Shown here: positions 49,289-57,941 of the stretch, in pieces | How positions within the stretch are numbered: position 1 is the stretch's first letter | Layout: every line of letters starts with the position of its first letter | Source of the DNA: Pseudonocardia kunmingensis | GTDB lineage: Bacteria > Actinomycetota > Actinomycetes > Mycobacteriales > Pseudonocardiaceae | Assembly: GCF_006716445.1 (NCBI RefSeq) | Contig: NZ_VFPA01000001.1 | Coordinates: forward strand, 1,922,001 to 1,986,000 | Direction: 5' to 3' | DNA length: 64,000 bases | Translations under genes and position numbers: made by a program | The notes under the pieces: model-generated | What the model saw: only the letters and a program-made list of their open reading frames with translations | Told to the model about the DNA's origin: nothing | Database searches by the model: none

Positions 49289-49726
49289 TCAGCGGGGCTG
49301 CGGAGGCGCGTCGGGCAGGTTCAGCCCCATCGACCAGGTCCTCGACGCCTCGCTGATCAGCAGCAGGAACGTGGCGACCACGACGACGCCGGCCACGATG
49401 CCGAGCAACAGCTGCCGGGACGGCCCGAGCAGGGTGTAGACGACGGGCAGCAGCAGGAGCTGCGTCACGATCGCCGGGGTGCGCGCCCAGCGGCGGCCAC
49501 GGACCAGCCCGACCCCGACGGCGACGAGGGCCGCGCCGACGAGGGCGAAGTACCCGGCCTCCCCCACGATGTCGCCGACCGGCAGGCCCACGCCCTCGGC
49601 CGTCAGCGCCCGGACGACGAGCGCGACCGCGAAACCGAGCCCCACGAGGCCCTGCACGGCCACCAGCAGCCCGGCCAGCCGCACCTGGCGGGGCGGGCCC
49701 GCGACGGGGCCGTCCTGCGCGCTCAC
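49289..49726 (-). CDS. four-helix membrane protein
   Basis: A 145-residue integral membrane protein from the GTG at 49726. Helices lie at about residues 14-35, 50-72, 78-95 and 100-125, with a basic GRRWARTP loop. The C-terminus (TWSMGLNLPDAPPQPR) is short and polar. It occupies the place of a conserved membrane protein next to whiB1 in the M. tuberculosis block (Rv3217c-like, from memory). Function unknown. Confidence 0.75.
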   Translation of the reverse strand: MSAQDGPVAGPPRQVRLAGLLVAVQGLVGLGFAVALVVRALTAEGVGLPVGDIVGEAGYFALVGAALVAVGVGLVRGRRWARTPAIVTQLLLLPVVYTLLGPSRQLLLGIVAGVVVVATFLLLISEASRTWSMGLNLPDAPPQPR

Positions 49727-50274
49727 GGAGTCGAGGATAGGCCTCCGAACGCCCGGGCCTACGCTGTGCCCACACCTGCGCGCACTACCGCACGGTGCGG
49801 CTCCGGGCCGTGTCCGGTGCGCTACGCGTCGTCGTACGAGACGCGCAGCTCGCCGCAGCCGGACGCGCCCTGTCACCCGATGAGGTGACGGCAGGTGTCC
49901 ACTCACCGATGCTCGTGGACCGTCGAGCCGATAAGGGCTCGCACCTGGGCAAACGTTGCTCCATGGTAGGTCACGGACAAGCGAGTGATCGCGAGTGGAC
50001 TTCTCGCATGGTCCGGCCGATCCCGGGTATACGGGGCCGGTGGGCGGGACGAGGTCGATCGGTCATCGCAACGACCACGAGCTGGATGAGTACCGGATCA
50101 GTAACTGTCGGTACTGGGGATCGTTGCGGTGAGTGGGTGAGAGTGGTCACCTGGATGGACCTGGTCCCTTGAAGATCGAGGGCGCTCGTGAAATCATTCA
50201 CAAGCGCGGACCACAAGACCGTGACAGACGATCGGCGCGACCCCGATCGCGCAAGCACAAGGAGCCGAGAGACC
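49727..50274 (+). promoter_or_regulatory. 548-bp non-coding region upstream of whiB1
   Basis: No convincing gene is seen here. A 125-codon open frame (49795-50172) has no family features and unlikely composition. The region holds a CRP-like site at 50187 and several GATCGG/GTACCGG-like short inverted pieces. The last 75 bp probably form the 5' untranslated leader of whiB1. A long, AT-richer leader is in keeping with a tightly regulated gene. Confidence 0.6.
50187..50202 (+). promoter_or_regulatory. CRP/cAMP-receptor site upstream of whiB1
   Basis: CGTGAAATCATTCACA matches the CRP consensus TGTGA-N6-TCACA at all but the first base. It lies 72 bp before the whiB1 start. In M. tuberculosis whiB1 is a known target of the CRP protein Rv3676, so regulation is probably conserved. 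Confidence 0.7.
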
Positions 50275-50526
50275 ATGGATTGGCGTCACCGCGCTATCTG
50301 CCGCGACGAGGACCCCGAGCTGTTCTTCCCCGTGGGGACGAGCGGTCCTGCGCTGCTGCAGATCGCCGAGGCCAAGACCGTCTGCCGGCGCTGCCCTGTC
50401 ACCAGTGAGTGCCTCGCGTGGGCACTCGAGAGCGGCCAGGACGCAGGCGTCTGGGGCGGTATGAGCGAGGACGAGCGGCGGGCGCTCAAGCGCCGTAATG
50501 CGCGTACGCGCGCACGCACTGCCTGA
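50275..50526 (+). CDS. whiB1: WhiB1-type iron-sulfur transcriptional regulator
   Basis: An 83-residue regulator. The four cluster ligands are Cys9 (RAICRDEDPE), Cys37 and Cys40 (VCRRCPV) and Cys46 (SECLAW). GVWGGMSEDERRALKRRN is the binding turn and the basic DNA-contact tail. The sequence is close to M. tuberculosis WhiB1, whose 4Fe-4S cluster reacts with nitric oxide and which binds SigA region 4. It is essential there. AAGGAGCCGAGAGACC precedes the ATG at 50275. A strong hairpin follows the gene, and a CRP-like site lies upstream. Confidence 0.97.
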   Translation: MDWRHRAICRDEDPELFFPVGTSGPALLQIAEAKTVCRRCPVTSECLAWALESGQDAGVWGGMSEDERRALKRRNARTRARTA

Positions 50527-50544
50527 ACCTCCCTAGTTCCCCAA

Positions 50545-50587
50545 CCGCGGGCCCGAAGCCGGACTGCACCCGGCTCCGGGCCCGCGG
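50545..50587 (+). terminator. strong GC-rich terminator of whiB1
   Basis: CCGCGGGCCCG and AGCCGG pair with CCGGCT and CGGGCCCGCGG around a 7-nt loop (50545-50587), with one unpaired base on each side. It begins 18 bp after the whiB1 stop. The U-tract is lacking, as is common for actinobacterial terminators. Confidence 0.85.
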
Positions 50588-50683
50588 TCGTTACACCGGG
50601 CGCACGCGGGGGGCAGCTCCGGAGGGGGCCGTCGGTCCGGGCGTCGCGACCTCGCTCGTCGAACCAGCGACCTCGTGTGCAGG

Positions 50684-52159
50684 CTAGCGCCCCCGCAACG
50701 AGAGCCTGATGACGGCCTCCGTTCCGCCCCCCGGACGCGGACGCACCTCGAGCGCGGAACCCAGCTCGGAGTCGACCAGCGTGCGGACGATCTGCAGGCC
50801 GAGGCCCGCGGATCGCTCCAGGTCGATGCCGTCCGGGATGCCCCGCCCGTCGTCGCCGACCACCACGTCGAGGGTCGTGTCCGACCGTTGCGCCGACACC
50901 ACGACCTCGCCGGCCCGGCCGGGGTCGAAGGCGTGCGCGAGCGCGTTGTGCACCAGCTCCGTGAGCACGAGCACCAGCGGTGTGGCCAGCGCGGCGGGAA
51001 GCGTGCCGAAGCTGCCCTCCCGGCGGACCTTCGCCCGCGACTCGGCGGTGGCGCCGTCGCCGATGGCCGGCAGCACCTTGTCGACGAGCTCGTCGAGGTC
51101 CACGCGCTCCGCCACGGACACCGACAGCGCCTCGTGCACCAGCGCGATCGAGTTGACGCGCCGCACGCTCTCCGCGAGCGCGATCCGCGCCTCCGGGATC
51201 GCAGTGCGCCGCGCCTGCAGGCGCAGCAGCGCCGCCACCGTCTGCAGGTTGTTCTTGACCCGGTGGTGGATCTCCCGGATCGTCGCGTCCTTCGAGAGCA
51301 GGGCCATGTCGCGACGCCGCAGGTCGGTGACGTCGCGCACCAGCACCAGCGCACCGGCGGCGTCGCCGCGGGGCCGCAGCGGCAGCGCGCGCACCAGCAT
51401 GACCGCGCCGCGGGCCCGCACCTCCATCCGCAGCGAGTGCTTGCCGTCCAGCGCCCCGTCGATCCGCGCGGCGACCTCCGCCGCGTCGAACGGGTCGTGG
51501 ACCAGGTCGCGGGTGGCGTCGGAGAGCACGACGCCGACGAGGTCGCTCGCGTGGCCCATGCGGTGGTAGGCCGACAGCGCGTTGGGGCTGGCGTAGGCCA
51601 CGAGGCCGTGCGCGTCGAGGCGGACCAGCCCGTCGCCCGCCCGCGGGCTCGTGACGGCACCGACCGTCTCCGCGCTGGGCGGGAAGGTGCCGTCGGCGAC
51701 CATCTGGCACAGGTCGGAGGCACTGCCGAGGTAGGCGATCTCCAACGGGCTGGGCACGCGCGGCATCGCCAGGTTCGTGTCGCGTGAGAGCACCGCGATG
51801 ACCGACCCGCCGAAGCGCACCGGGATCGTCTCGCGCCGCACCGGAACCTCGAGGTGCCAGCGCGGGTACTCCTCCCGGCAGATCCGCCCCTCGACGACCG
51901 CGCGCCGCAGCTGGGGGCTCTCGGCCGTCGTGACGCGCGCAGCGACGATGTCCTCGGGGTGCGCGGTGGGCGCCGTCGTGGGCCGGGCCTGCGCGATGCA
52001 GAGGAACTCCGCGCCACCGGCCAGCGGCACCCACAGCAGGAAGTCGGCGAACGACATGTCCGCCAGCAGCTGCCACTCCGCGACGACGCGCTGCAGGTGC
52101 TCGACCGCCTCGCCGCGCAACTCGGTCTGCTCGGCGAGCAGCTCACTCAGGGTCGACAC
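50684..52159 (-). CDS. pdtaS: sensor histidine kinase PdtaS
   Basis: A 491-residue soluble sensor kinase. A GAF-like N-terminal domain (about 1-150) and a PAS domain (about 170-290) precede a HisKA_2 box, EIHHRVKNNLQTVAALLRLQ, with the phosphorylated His at about 304. The HATPase domain has VHNALAHAF and GDDGRGIPDG (N and G1 boxes). In mycobacteria PdtaS with PdtaR forms an RNA-binding antitermination pathway that reacts to copper and nitric oxide. The GTG at 52159 gives VSTLSELLAEQTELRG, the family start. The partner pdtaR is not in the window. Confidence 0.95.
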   Translation of the reverse strand: MSTLSELLAEQTELRGEAVEHLQRVVAEWQLLADMSFADFLLWVPLAGGAEFLCIAQARPTTAPTAHPEDIVAARVTTAESPQLRRAVVEGRICREEYPRWHLEVPVRRETIPVRFGGSVIAVLSRDTNLAMPRVPSPLEIAYLGSASDLCQMVADGTFPPSAETVGAVTSPRAGDGLVRLDAHGLVAYASPNALSAYHRMGHASDLVGVVLSDATRDLVHDPFDAAEVAARIDGALDGKHSLRMEVRARGAVMLVRALPLRPRGDAAGALVLVRDVTDLRRRDMALLSKDATIREIHHRVKNNLQTVAALLRLQARRTAIPEARIALAESVRRVNSIALVHEALSVSVAERVDLDELVDKVLPAIGDGATAESRAKVRREGSFGTLPAALATPLVLVLTELVHNALAHAFDPGRAGEVVVSAQRSDTTLDVVVGDDGRGIPDGIDLERSAGLGLQIVRTLVDSELGSALEVRPRPGGGTEAVIRLSLRGR

Positions 52160-52247
52160 CCGACGCCGCCTTCCGGTCCGTACTCGGCTCCATGAAACCA
52201 CGTGGGAGGATCGGGGTTATCCCCCGGACGGAACGAGGAGGTCGAAC

Positions 52248-52322
52248 ATGTCGAAGCGCGCACGCAAGCGTCGCGACCGCAACAAGAAGGGCGCGAACCA
52301 CGGCAAGAAGCCCAACACCTGA
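52248..52322 (+). CDS. ribosomal protein bL37
   Basis: A 24-residue, very basic peptide beginning MSKRARKRRDRNKK and ending NHGKKPNT. It matches the small bL37 protein of actinobacterial 50S subunits, described from mycobacterial ribosome structures and bound to 23S rRNA. ACGAGGAGG precedes the ATG at 52248. Its length escapes most gene finders. It lies in the gap between pdtaS and rsrA and is followed by a hairpin. Confidence 0.9.
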   Translation: MSKRARKRRDRNKKGANHGKKPNT

Positions 52323-52335
52323 GCGTCGCCGGCTG

Positions 52336-52358
52336 GGGACGACGCGCCGCGTCGTCCC
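52336..52358 (+). terminator. terminator after bL37
   Basis: GGGACGACGC (52336-52345) pairs perfectly with GCGTCGTCCC (52349-52358) across a 3-nt loop. It lies 13 bp after the bL37 stop and 13 bp before the convergent rsrA stop, so it may serve both directions. Confidence 0.8.
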
Positions 52359-52371
52359 TGGCCCGCGTCCG

Positions 52372-52716
52372 CTAGCCGTGCTGCTCGACCCGGGTGCTGC
52401 GCACCTCGACCGTCGTGGTGGTGGTGCCCGCCGGGCCCTCCTCCACCTTCACCTCCGCCTGCTCCAGCACCGCCACGCGGATCTGCTGGCGCAACCGGTC
52501 CTTCAGGCCCGCCGGCGCGTGCTCGCCGCCGCACTTGGCCGCGAGGAGGCGCTTCAGCTTCTCGTCGAGGCCGTACTCGGACAGGCACGGCTCGCACTCG
52601 TCCAGGTGCTGGGCCAGCAGCCGCCGCCGCTCCTCGTTGCACTCGTGGTCGAGGAACAGCCAGACCTCGGCCAGCACCTCCGAGCAGTCCGTGTCGTGGT
52701 GGTTCCCGCAGCTCAC
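52372..52716 (-). CDS. rsrA: anti-sigma factor RsrA, zinc redox switch
   Basis: A 114-residue ZAS-domain anti-sigma factor. The zinc ligands are in HLDECEPC (His-x3-Cys-x2-Cys, about 37-44) with an upstream Cys in NHHDTDCSE. Oxidation of these thiols to a disulphide releases zinc and frees SigR. The C-terminal tail ([18 protein letters not shown]) is disordered. Its ATG overlaps the sigR stop by 4 bp, so the two are made together. The name follows the Streptomyces system; the mycobacterial counterpart is RshA. Confidence 0.94.
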   Translation of the reverse strand: MSCGNHHDTDCSEVLAEVWLFLDHECNEERRRLLAQHLDECEPCLSEYGLDEKLKRLLAAKCGGEHAPAGLKDRLRQQIRVAVLEQAEVKVEEGPAGTTTTTVEVRSTRVEQHG

Positions 52717-53396
52717 GACGAGACCTCCTCATGCCGTCCGCGAAGGAAACCGCGGTCACGAGCGGTGTCGGTCAGCATGTCCCGCAGCTGGCGCCTGCCC
52801 CGGTGCAGCCGGGACATCACGGTGCCGATCGGGGTGCCCATGATGTCAGCGATCTCCTTGTAGGCGAAGCCCTCGACGTCGGCGAGGTACACCGCCATCC
52901 GGAAGTCGTCGGGAAGCTGCTGCAGCGCGGCCTTCACGTCGTTGTCCGGGAGCCGGTCCAGCGCCTCCATCTCGGCCGACGGCAGCCCCTGCGAGGTGTG
53001 TTCGCCGGCCTGGGCGATCTGCCAGTCGGTGATCTCCTCGGTGGGCGACTGCAACGGCTGGCGCTGCCGCTTCCGGTAGCCGTTGATGTAGCTGTTGGTC
53101 AGGATCCGGTACAGCCACGCCTTGAGGTTCGTGCCCGCGCGGAAGGTCCGGAAGGCGGAGTACGCCTTGAGGTAGGTCTCCTGCACGAGGTCCTCGGCGT
53201 CGGCCGGGTTGCGGGTCATCCGCAGGGCTGCGCCGTAGAGCTGGTCGATCAGCGGCATGGCGTCGCGCTCGAAACGGGCGACCCGCTCGTCGGCGGTCTC
53301 CTCCCGCTCGACCTGCTGGCCGCTCTGCTCGCCGGTCTGGGACTCGACGGTCCGGGACTCGACGGATCGCGCCGCGTCCTGCTCGGTGCCGGGCAC
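52713..53396 (-). CDS. sigR: ECF sigma factor SigR
   Basis: A 227-residue group-4 sigma factor from the GTG at 53396, which follows AGAGGAG by a good distance. Region 2 runs through [23 protein letters not shown] with [17 protein letters not shown], and region 4 includes [20 protein letters not shown] and [14 protein letters not shown]. It directs thiol-oxidative stress genes and is held by RsrA. An in-frame ATG at 53540 would add 48 residues. A GGAAT-N18-GTT promoter sits just upstream of that ATG, so a longer isoform like Streptomyces sigma-R' is likely. Confidence 0.92.
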   Translation of the reverse strand: MPGTEQDAARSVESRTVESQTGEQSGQQVEREETADERVARFERDAMPLIDQLYGAALRMTRNPADAEDLVQETYLKAYSAFRTFRAGTNLKAWLYRILTNSYINGYRKRQRQPLQSPTEEITDWQIAQAGEHTSQGLPSAEMEALDRLPDNDVKAALQQLPDDFRMAVYLADVEGFAYKEIADIMGTPIGTVMSRLHRGRRQLRDMLTDTARDRGFLRGRHEEVSS

Positions 53397-53564
53397 CGCG
53401 CTCCTCTCACGCCGGGCCGCGCGCTCGGCGACCCCGGTGTCGGCCGCCGCTCTGGCGACCGCATGACGTGTCGAGGGTACGCCGCTCGCTCGATCCCGGC
53501 CCACGGGACGCACCGATCCGGTGGTGCGGGGGCCGTCCATCACTGCCTGTGCCACGGATGCGTC

Positions 53565-53590
53565 AACACCCGGCCGAGGTGGGTGATTCC
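53565..53590 (-). promoter_or_regulatory. SigR-dependent autoregulatory promoter of sigR
   Basis: On the minus strand GGAAT (53590-53586) and GTT (53567-53565) are separated by exactly 18 bp. This matches the established sigma-R promoter consensus GGAAT-N18/19-GTT. It lies 25 bp before the in-frame ATG at 53540 of the sigR frame. It suggests positive autoregulation of the sigR-rsrA operon. Confidence 0.8.
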
Positions 53591-53623
53591 CCGCGCAACG
53601 AACGCCTGGCATACCGTTCGCCC

Positions 53624-54097
53624 GTGGCAGGAAAGGGGACCCCGGCGACGGCGCTGCTCGCCGGGCGGGGCGTCGCGCACCAGGTGCACACCTACACCCA
53701 CGGCGACGGGCAGGCGTACGGCCCGGAGGCCGCCGAACTGCTGGGCCTCGACCCCGAGCGGGTGTTCAAGACGCTCGTCGCGGAGGTGGACGGAACCCTC
53801 ACCGTGGGCGTCGTGCCCGTGTCGGCCACGCTGGACCTGAAGGCGCTCGCCGCAGCCGTCGGCGGCAAGCGGGGCCGGATGGCCGACGTCGCGGCCGCCG
53901 AACGCGCCACCGGCTACGTCGCGGGCGGCATCTCCCCGCTGGGCCAGCGCAAGCGCCTCGCCACGGTCGTCGACGCCTCGGCGCAGCGCTGGGAGACGGT
54001 GTTCTGCAGCGGCGGACGCCGCGGCCTGGAGATCGAGCTCGCCCCGGCCGACCTGGTGCACCTCTGCGGGGCGACGGTGGCGCCGATCGCGAGCTGA
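53624..54097 (+). CDS. ybaK: Cys-tRNA(Pro)/Cys-tRNA(Cys) deacylase, YbaK family
   Basis: A 157-residue editing protein. [20 protein letters not shown] and [29 protein letters not shown] are the hallmark segments, with the catalytic Lys in VFKTL and the GGISP loop. It removes Cys wrongly attached to tRNA-Pro. The GTG at 53624 fits the family N-terminus. It is divergent from sigR, its start 84 bp from the sigR ATG at 53540, so expression may be influenced by the SigR promoter region. Confidence 0.92.
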   Translation: MAGKGTPATALLAGRGVAHQVHTYTHGDGQAYGPEAAELLGLDPERVFKTLVAEVDGTLTVGVVPVSATLDLKALAAAVGGKRGRMADVAAAERATGYVAGGISPLGQRKRLATVVDASAQRWETVFCSGGRRGLEIELAPADLVHLCGATVAPIAS

Positions 54098-54107
54098 GCG
54101 GGCAGGC

Positions 54108-54650
54108 TCAGCTCCGGCGGTGCCGGCTGCGGTAGGCCGCTGCCTTCGCGCGGTCCCCGCAGCCGCTCATCCCGCACCACCGGCGCCGCCGCCCGCGCGA
54201 GCGGTCGAGGAACGCGCGGGTGCAGGTGGCGTCGGCGCACGAGCGCAGCAGCCCCGCGGTGGACGGCTCGGCCAGCTCGATCCCGCTGCGCGCCACCGAC
54301 GACAGCGCGGCGCCCACCGTCCCTCGACGCACCGGTCGACCGGTCGCGTCCAGTCGGAGCAGCACCGGCTCCACGGCCGCATACCGGTTGACGACCTCGC
54401 CGACCTCGACCGGCACCGGCTGCCCCGCCTCGAGCGCCACGACCAACCCGCGGATCGCGCCCCGTAGCTCCCTGGCGGCTGCCAGGTCGGCCGTGCTCAC
54501 CTCGGGGGCGTGATCCAGCACGCCGGCCTCGGCCAGCCATGCGCCGAGGTCGGCCGGTGCGACGAGCAGCTCGGTCCGGCTGGTCGTCCACTCGGCGACC
54601 GTGCCGACGAAGTCGAGGGCGAGGTTCCCACCGACGAACTGGAACCGCAC
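54108..54650 (-). CDS. CGNR zinc-finger regulator (ABATE domain)
   Basis: A 180-residue protein. FVGGNLALDFVGTVAEW is the start of the stress-induced ABATE domain. The C-terminus carries the CGNR-type zinc finger with CADATCTRAFLDRSRGRRRRWC, its Cys spacing kept, then MSGCGDRAKAAAYRSRHR. The canonical CGNR is CGDR here. Such proteins are DNA-binding regulators. It is divergent from an MFS exporter with 16 bp between starts, a layout that suggests control of that exporter. Start GTG at 54650. Confidence 0.88.
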   Translation of the reverse strand: MRFQFVGGNLALDFVGTVAEWTTSRTELLVAPADLGAWLAEAGVLDHAPEVSTADLAAARELRGAIRGLVVALEAGQPVPVEVGEVVNRYAAVEPVLLRLDATGRPVRRGTVGAALSSVARSGIELAEPSTAGLLRSCADATCTRAFLDRSRGRRRRWCGMSGCGDRAKAAAYRSRHRRS

Positions 54651-54666
54651 GTCACCATCTTGACCG

Positions 54667-55950
54667 GTGATGCACCGTCGGGCAACGCTGACGATGCTCA
54701 CCGGTCGGACCGGTGACGGGGAGGGGATCGCGGTGGGCGCTGTGCTGCTGCGGTACGTGGTCGCGGCGGCGCTGGTGCGCGCCGCCTCGACCGGCGCGGC
54801 CGTGGCGCTCGTGGCGCTCGCCGTCGACGCGACGGGGCCGGGCGGGAACGGGCCCGCGGTCGGTGGTCTCCTCGCCGCGATGCTGACCGCGCCCACACTC
54901 CTCGGACCGGTCTGCGCGCGACCTCTGGACCGGGCCTGCGACGGCCGCTGGGTGCTGGCCGCCTCGTGCGTGCTCTTCGCGGGCGCGCTCGCGGTGGGGG
55001 CCGTGCTGGTCGGCCGCGCGCCGGTGGGCGTCGCCGCGGCCGTCATCGGCGTCGCGGGGCTCACCACACCACTGCTGACCGGCGGGTTGAGCAGCAGGCT
55101 CTCCGCGCTGGCCGACCCCGAGGTCGACGCCCAGCGGCGGGCCGAGGGCTGGGACGCCGTGACCTACGGCCTGGCCGGCACCGCCGGGCCTGCCGCGGTG
55201 GGCGCGATCGTCGCTGTGGCCACCCCGCTCGCATCGGTCGTCGGGCTCGCCTGCGCGGCGCTCGTCGGCGCCGCGCTGCTGACGACCCTCCCCCTGCCGA
55301 GGCCGTCCGGCGGGGACGCACCCGCGGCCGGACCCGGGCGGGTCGTCCGTCTGGTGGCGGCCCCCGGCCCGCTGCGACGGGTGCTGGTGGCGAGCACCCT
55401 CACCGCCGTCGCGGCGGGTGGGCTGCTCGTCGTCGCGGTGGTGCTCGGAGGCGAGCTGACAACCGCCGCCGGCGCCGGACCTGCGCTGGCCGCCGCGTTC
55501 GGTCTCGGCGGCCTCGGTGCCTCCGCCGTCGTCGCCGTGCTGCCGCTGCGCGCCGAGCCGGAGCGGCTGACGATCCGGCTGACCGCGGTGCTCGCCGTGG
55601 CGATCGCCGGGTGCGCCCTGGCACCCGGCTTCGGGTCGGCGCTGGTGGCGTTCGGCGTGGCGGGTGCGGTCAACGGGGTGCTGTTCCCCGCCTCGCTCGC
55701 GGCCCGCTCGACGTACTCACCACCGGAGGCCCGCGCCGGCGTCTTCGTCACGATGGCGGGCGCCAAGACGGCGGCCGCCTCGGCCGGCACGGCGGTCACC
55801 GGCATCGCACTGGCCCTCGGACCTCGCGCCGTCCTCGCCTGCTCGGCCGCCGTGGTCGCGGTCGCGGCGGTGGCGGCGGTGCTCGACCGCCGAGCGGCTC
55901 CCGGCCCGCCGGCCCCCGCACAGACCTCCACGCCCTGGCACGCCCGGTAG
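54667..55950 (+). CDS. MFS transporter
   Basis: A 427-residue protein with about 12 hydrophobic helices, very rich in Ala and Val. ALVRAASTGAAVALVALAVD opens the fold, RPLDRACDGRWVL is the 2-3 loop and GVLFPASLAARSTYSPPEARAG the late loop. The type is a drug-efflux-like MFS protein, but its motif A is weak. The ATG at 54667 is kept; a GTG at 54733 next to helix 1 is an alternative. Divergent from a CGNR regulator, so it may export the compound that regulator senses. Confidence 0.85.
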   Translation: MMHRRATLTMLTGRTGDGEGIAVGAVLLRYVVAAALVRAASTGAAVALVALAVDATGPGGNGPAVGGLLAAMLTAPTLLGPVCARPLDRACDGRWVLAASCVLFAGALAVGAVLVGRAPVGVAAAVIGVAGLTTPLLTGGLSSRLSALADPEVDAQRRAEGWDAVTYGLAGTAGPAAVGAIVAVATPLASVVGLACAALVGAALLTTLPLPRPSGGDAPAAGPGRVVRLVAAPGPLRRVLVASTLTAVAAGGLLVVAVVLGGELTTAAGAGPALAAAFGLGGLGASAVVAVLPLRAEPERLTIRLTAVLAVAIAGCALAPGFGSALVAFGVAGAVNGVLFPASLAARSTYSPPEARAGVFVTMAGAKTAAASAGTAVTGIALALGPRAVLACSAAVVAVAAVAAVLDRRAAPGPPAPAQTSTPWHAR

Positions 55951-56020
55951 GAGGTGTGTGCCAGGCAGCCGAGGTATGTGCCGAACCCGCGAGGCTCCCG
56001 TCACCCAGCGCCCCGGTGGA

Positions 56021-56671
56021 TCAGGAGACCGGCAGGGCCAGTAGTTGCGTCAGCCAGCTCGTCACCGCGGCGCGGAGGCCGTGGACGTCGGACTTGAGGC
56101 TGTGGTCGCCCCGCAGCAGCACCACGTCGCGGCCGGGCGCAGGCTCCGGGCGGCCGAACGGGTCGGTCTCGCCCTGCACCACCAGCACCGGAACGGTCGG
56201 CTGGGCGAGCTCGGGCAGCCGGTCCTTCTCCGGCCTGCCCGGCGGGTGCACGGGGAAGGCCAGGCACAGGACGCCCGCGGCCCCCGCCGCGGTGGCCGTC
56301 CGACACGCCACCCGGGCACCGGAGCTGCGCCCGCCGACGACAAGCGGCAGGTCCGGCCGCTCCGCCCGGACGTGCTCGACGACCGCCAGCCAGGCCGTGT
56401 CGAGCTGCCCGGCCGGCGCCGGGGCGCGGCGCCCCGCGACCCGGTAGGGCTGCTCGACAAGCCCCACGTGCACGCCGAGGGCGAGCGCGACGCCCGCCGT
56501 CGCGAGCAGGTCGGGTGCGCTCACTCCCCCGCCGGCACCGTGGCCGAGCAGGAGCAGGCCGCGTGCGTCGCCGTCGGCGTCGCGGCGGGTGATGCGGGCG
56601 GGGCCGTGGGGCGTGTCCACCTCGATGGTGGCGCCGGCAGACCTCTCGATGGCTGGCAACACGGGCGTCAT
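56021..56671 (-). CDS. alpha/beta hydrolase family protein (KANL3/Tex30-like)
   Basis: A 216-residue hydrolase. LLLLGHGAGGGVSAPDL forms the oxyanion loop, VVGGRSSGARVACR is the nucleophile elbow with Ser in GRSSGA (about residue 116), and VVQGETDPFG and LLRGDHSLK hold the Asp and His. It belongs to the dienelactone-hydrolase-like KANL3/Tex30 group, whose substrates are not known. The ATG at 56671 is close to the first strand. Confidence 0.88.
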   Translation of the reverse strand: MTPVLPAIERSAGATIEVDTPHGPARITRRDADGDARGLLLLGHGAGGGVSAPDLLATAGVALALGVHVGLVEQPYRVAGRRAPAPAGQLDTAWLAVVEHVRAERPDLPLVVGGRSSGARVACRTATAAGAAGVLCLAFPVHPPGRPEKDRLPELAQPTVPVLVVQGETDPFGRPEPAPGRDVVLLRGDHSLKSDVHGLRAAVTSWLTQLLALPVS

Positions 56672-56807
56672 GCTCGCACGGCGGTAGGCACCGCCGCGGC
56701 GTGAACGCGGCGAGGCGGGCACGACGACCGGTCGTTATCGCCGGGCCGGATCGCTCGTCAGGCCTTCATCCGCTGTCACGCCGCTCGAGTTCCCCAGCTA
56801 CTACGGG

Positions 56808-57116
56808 ATGAACTGGGACGCGCTGGACGAATGTCTCTACGAACTGCTCGTCCTGTCCGACGGCGGACTCGGGAGCTACTACGGCGAGCGGATGGGCCGC
56901 CGGGCGCGCAGCCTCGTCGTCACCGTTGCCGATGCCGAGCACCTTCTCGCGAACGAGCCGCCCCAGGCCTTCGAGACGTTCCTCGCCATCTTCGGTCAGA
57001 TCGCCAGCAGGCCGGCCGACCCGTTGGGCCGGGACATCCCTCGGGGGCAACTCTTCGTGCTGTTCTCCGCCGACCCCACCAACCCGCCGGGCCCGCACTA
57101 CCACCTCTCGGCGTGA
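56808..57116 (+). pseudogene. barstar-like protein, N-terminus missing
   Basis: The frame carries EFPSYYGMNWDALDECLYELL, split around the only ATG at 56808, and LFVLFSADPTNPPGPHYHL at the end. This is the core and C-terminus of barstar-family RNase inhibitors. The first strand and helix, which should precede FPSYYG, are absent. Upstream codons are in frame back to about 56700 but give no family sequence and no start codon. No barnase-like RNase is nearby. It is likely a truncated remnant; a short protein from the ATG cannot be excluded. Confidence 0.6.
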
Positions 57117-57122
57117 ACCTGC

Positions 57123-57917
57123 TCAGCTCGGGTTCGGCCCCGCCAGCAGATCCAGCTGCACCGGCTCCCGCACCTCCTCCGGCGGCAGCTCCTCCAGCAG
57201 CTGCGCTCCGTTGTTCCGCACGCTGTTCACCAGCGGCGACACCGGCCGCAGCTCGAGCCTGCCGATCAGGTCGAGCGACGGAGGCGTGATCAGCGACGCA
57301 ACGGCGTCGTCGTCCGCGCCGCGGTCCGGGTCGAGCCAGGCCTCCCACGCCGAGGGCGGCAGCACCAGCGGCATCCGGTCGTGGATCTGCGCGAGCGGGC
57401 CGACGGCCTCGGTGGTGAGCACGGTGGCGGTCACCAGACCGTTGGGGTACTCGCCGTCCGGGTCGTCCTTGGGCTTCCAGAACTCCCACAGCCCGGCCAT
57501 CGCCAGGGATGAGCCGTCGGCGTAGTGCGTGTAGTAGGGCTGCTTGTGTTCGGGTCCGCGCTGCCACTCGAACCAGCCGTCGGCGGGGATCAGGCAGCGC
57601 CGGGAGCTGAACGCCCGGCGGAATGCCGGCTTCGTCGCCACCGACTCGGAGCGCGCGTTGATCATCCGCGCTCCGGCCTTCGGGTCCTTCGCCCAGGACG
57701 GTACGAGGCCCCACCGCACCATCCGCAGCGTGCGCTCGGTCCGGTCCGGGTCGGGCGTTCCCTCGGCGTCGCGGGGGTGCCGCTCGACGACTGTGATGAT
57801 CTGCTTCGTCGGGGCCACGTTGTAGTCGGCCTGCGCTGCGCCGTCGGTGGCGTCGACGGCCCGGAACTCGTCGGAGAGGTCCGCGGGGGCCTTGATGGAG
57901 GCGTATCGGCCGCACAT
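57123..57917 (-). CDS. SRAP (SOS response-associated peptidase) family protein
   Basis: A 264-residue protein of the HMCES/YedK family. MCGRYAS places Cys2 at the N-terminus after Met removal, where it forms a thiazolidine crosslink to abasic sites in single-stranded DNA. The other active residues are in NARSES (Asn), [11 protein letters not shown] (Glu) and [10 protein letters not shown] (His). The ATG at 57917 is fixed by the need for Cys2. The family shields abasic DNA during replication. It lies next to aroA, as in the mycobacterial block. Confidence 0.95.
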   Translation of the reverse strand: MCGRYASIKAPADLSDEFRAVDATDGAAQADYNVAPTKQIITVVERHPRDAEGTPDPDRTERTLRMVRWGLVPSWAKDPKAGARMINARSESVATKPAFRRAFSSRRCLIPADGWFEWQRGPEHKQPYYTHYADGSSLAMAGLWEFWKPKDDPDGEYPNGLVTATVLTTEAVGPLAQIHDRMPLVLPPSAWEAWLDPDRGADDDAVASLITPPSLDLIGRLELRPVSPLVNSVRNNGAQLLEELPPEEVREPVQLDLLAGPNPS

Positions 57918-57941
57918 GCCCCCATCGTGGCAGCCGGGTCC

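Noticed and set aside
49795..50172. A 125-codon frame in the whiB1 upstream region
   Set aside because: No family resemblance, unlikely composition and position over probable promoter sequence; treated as non-coding.
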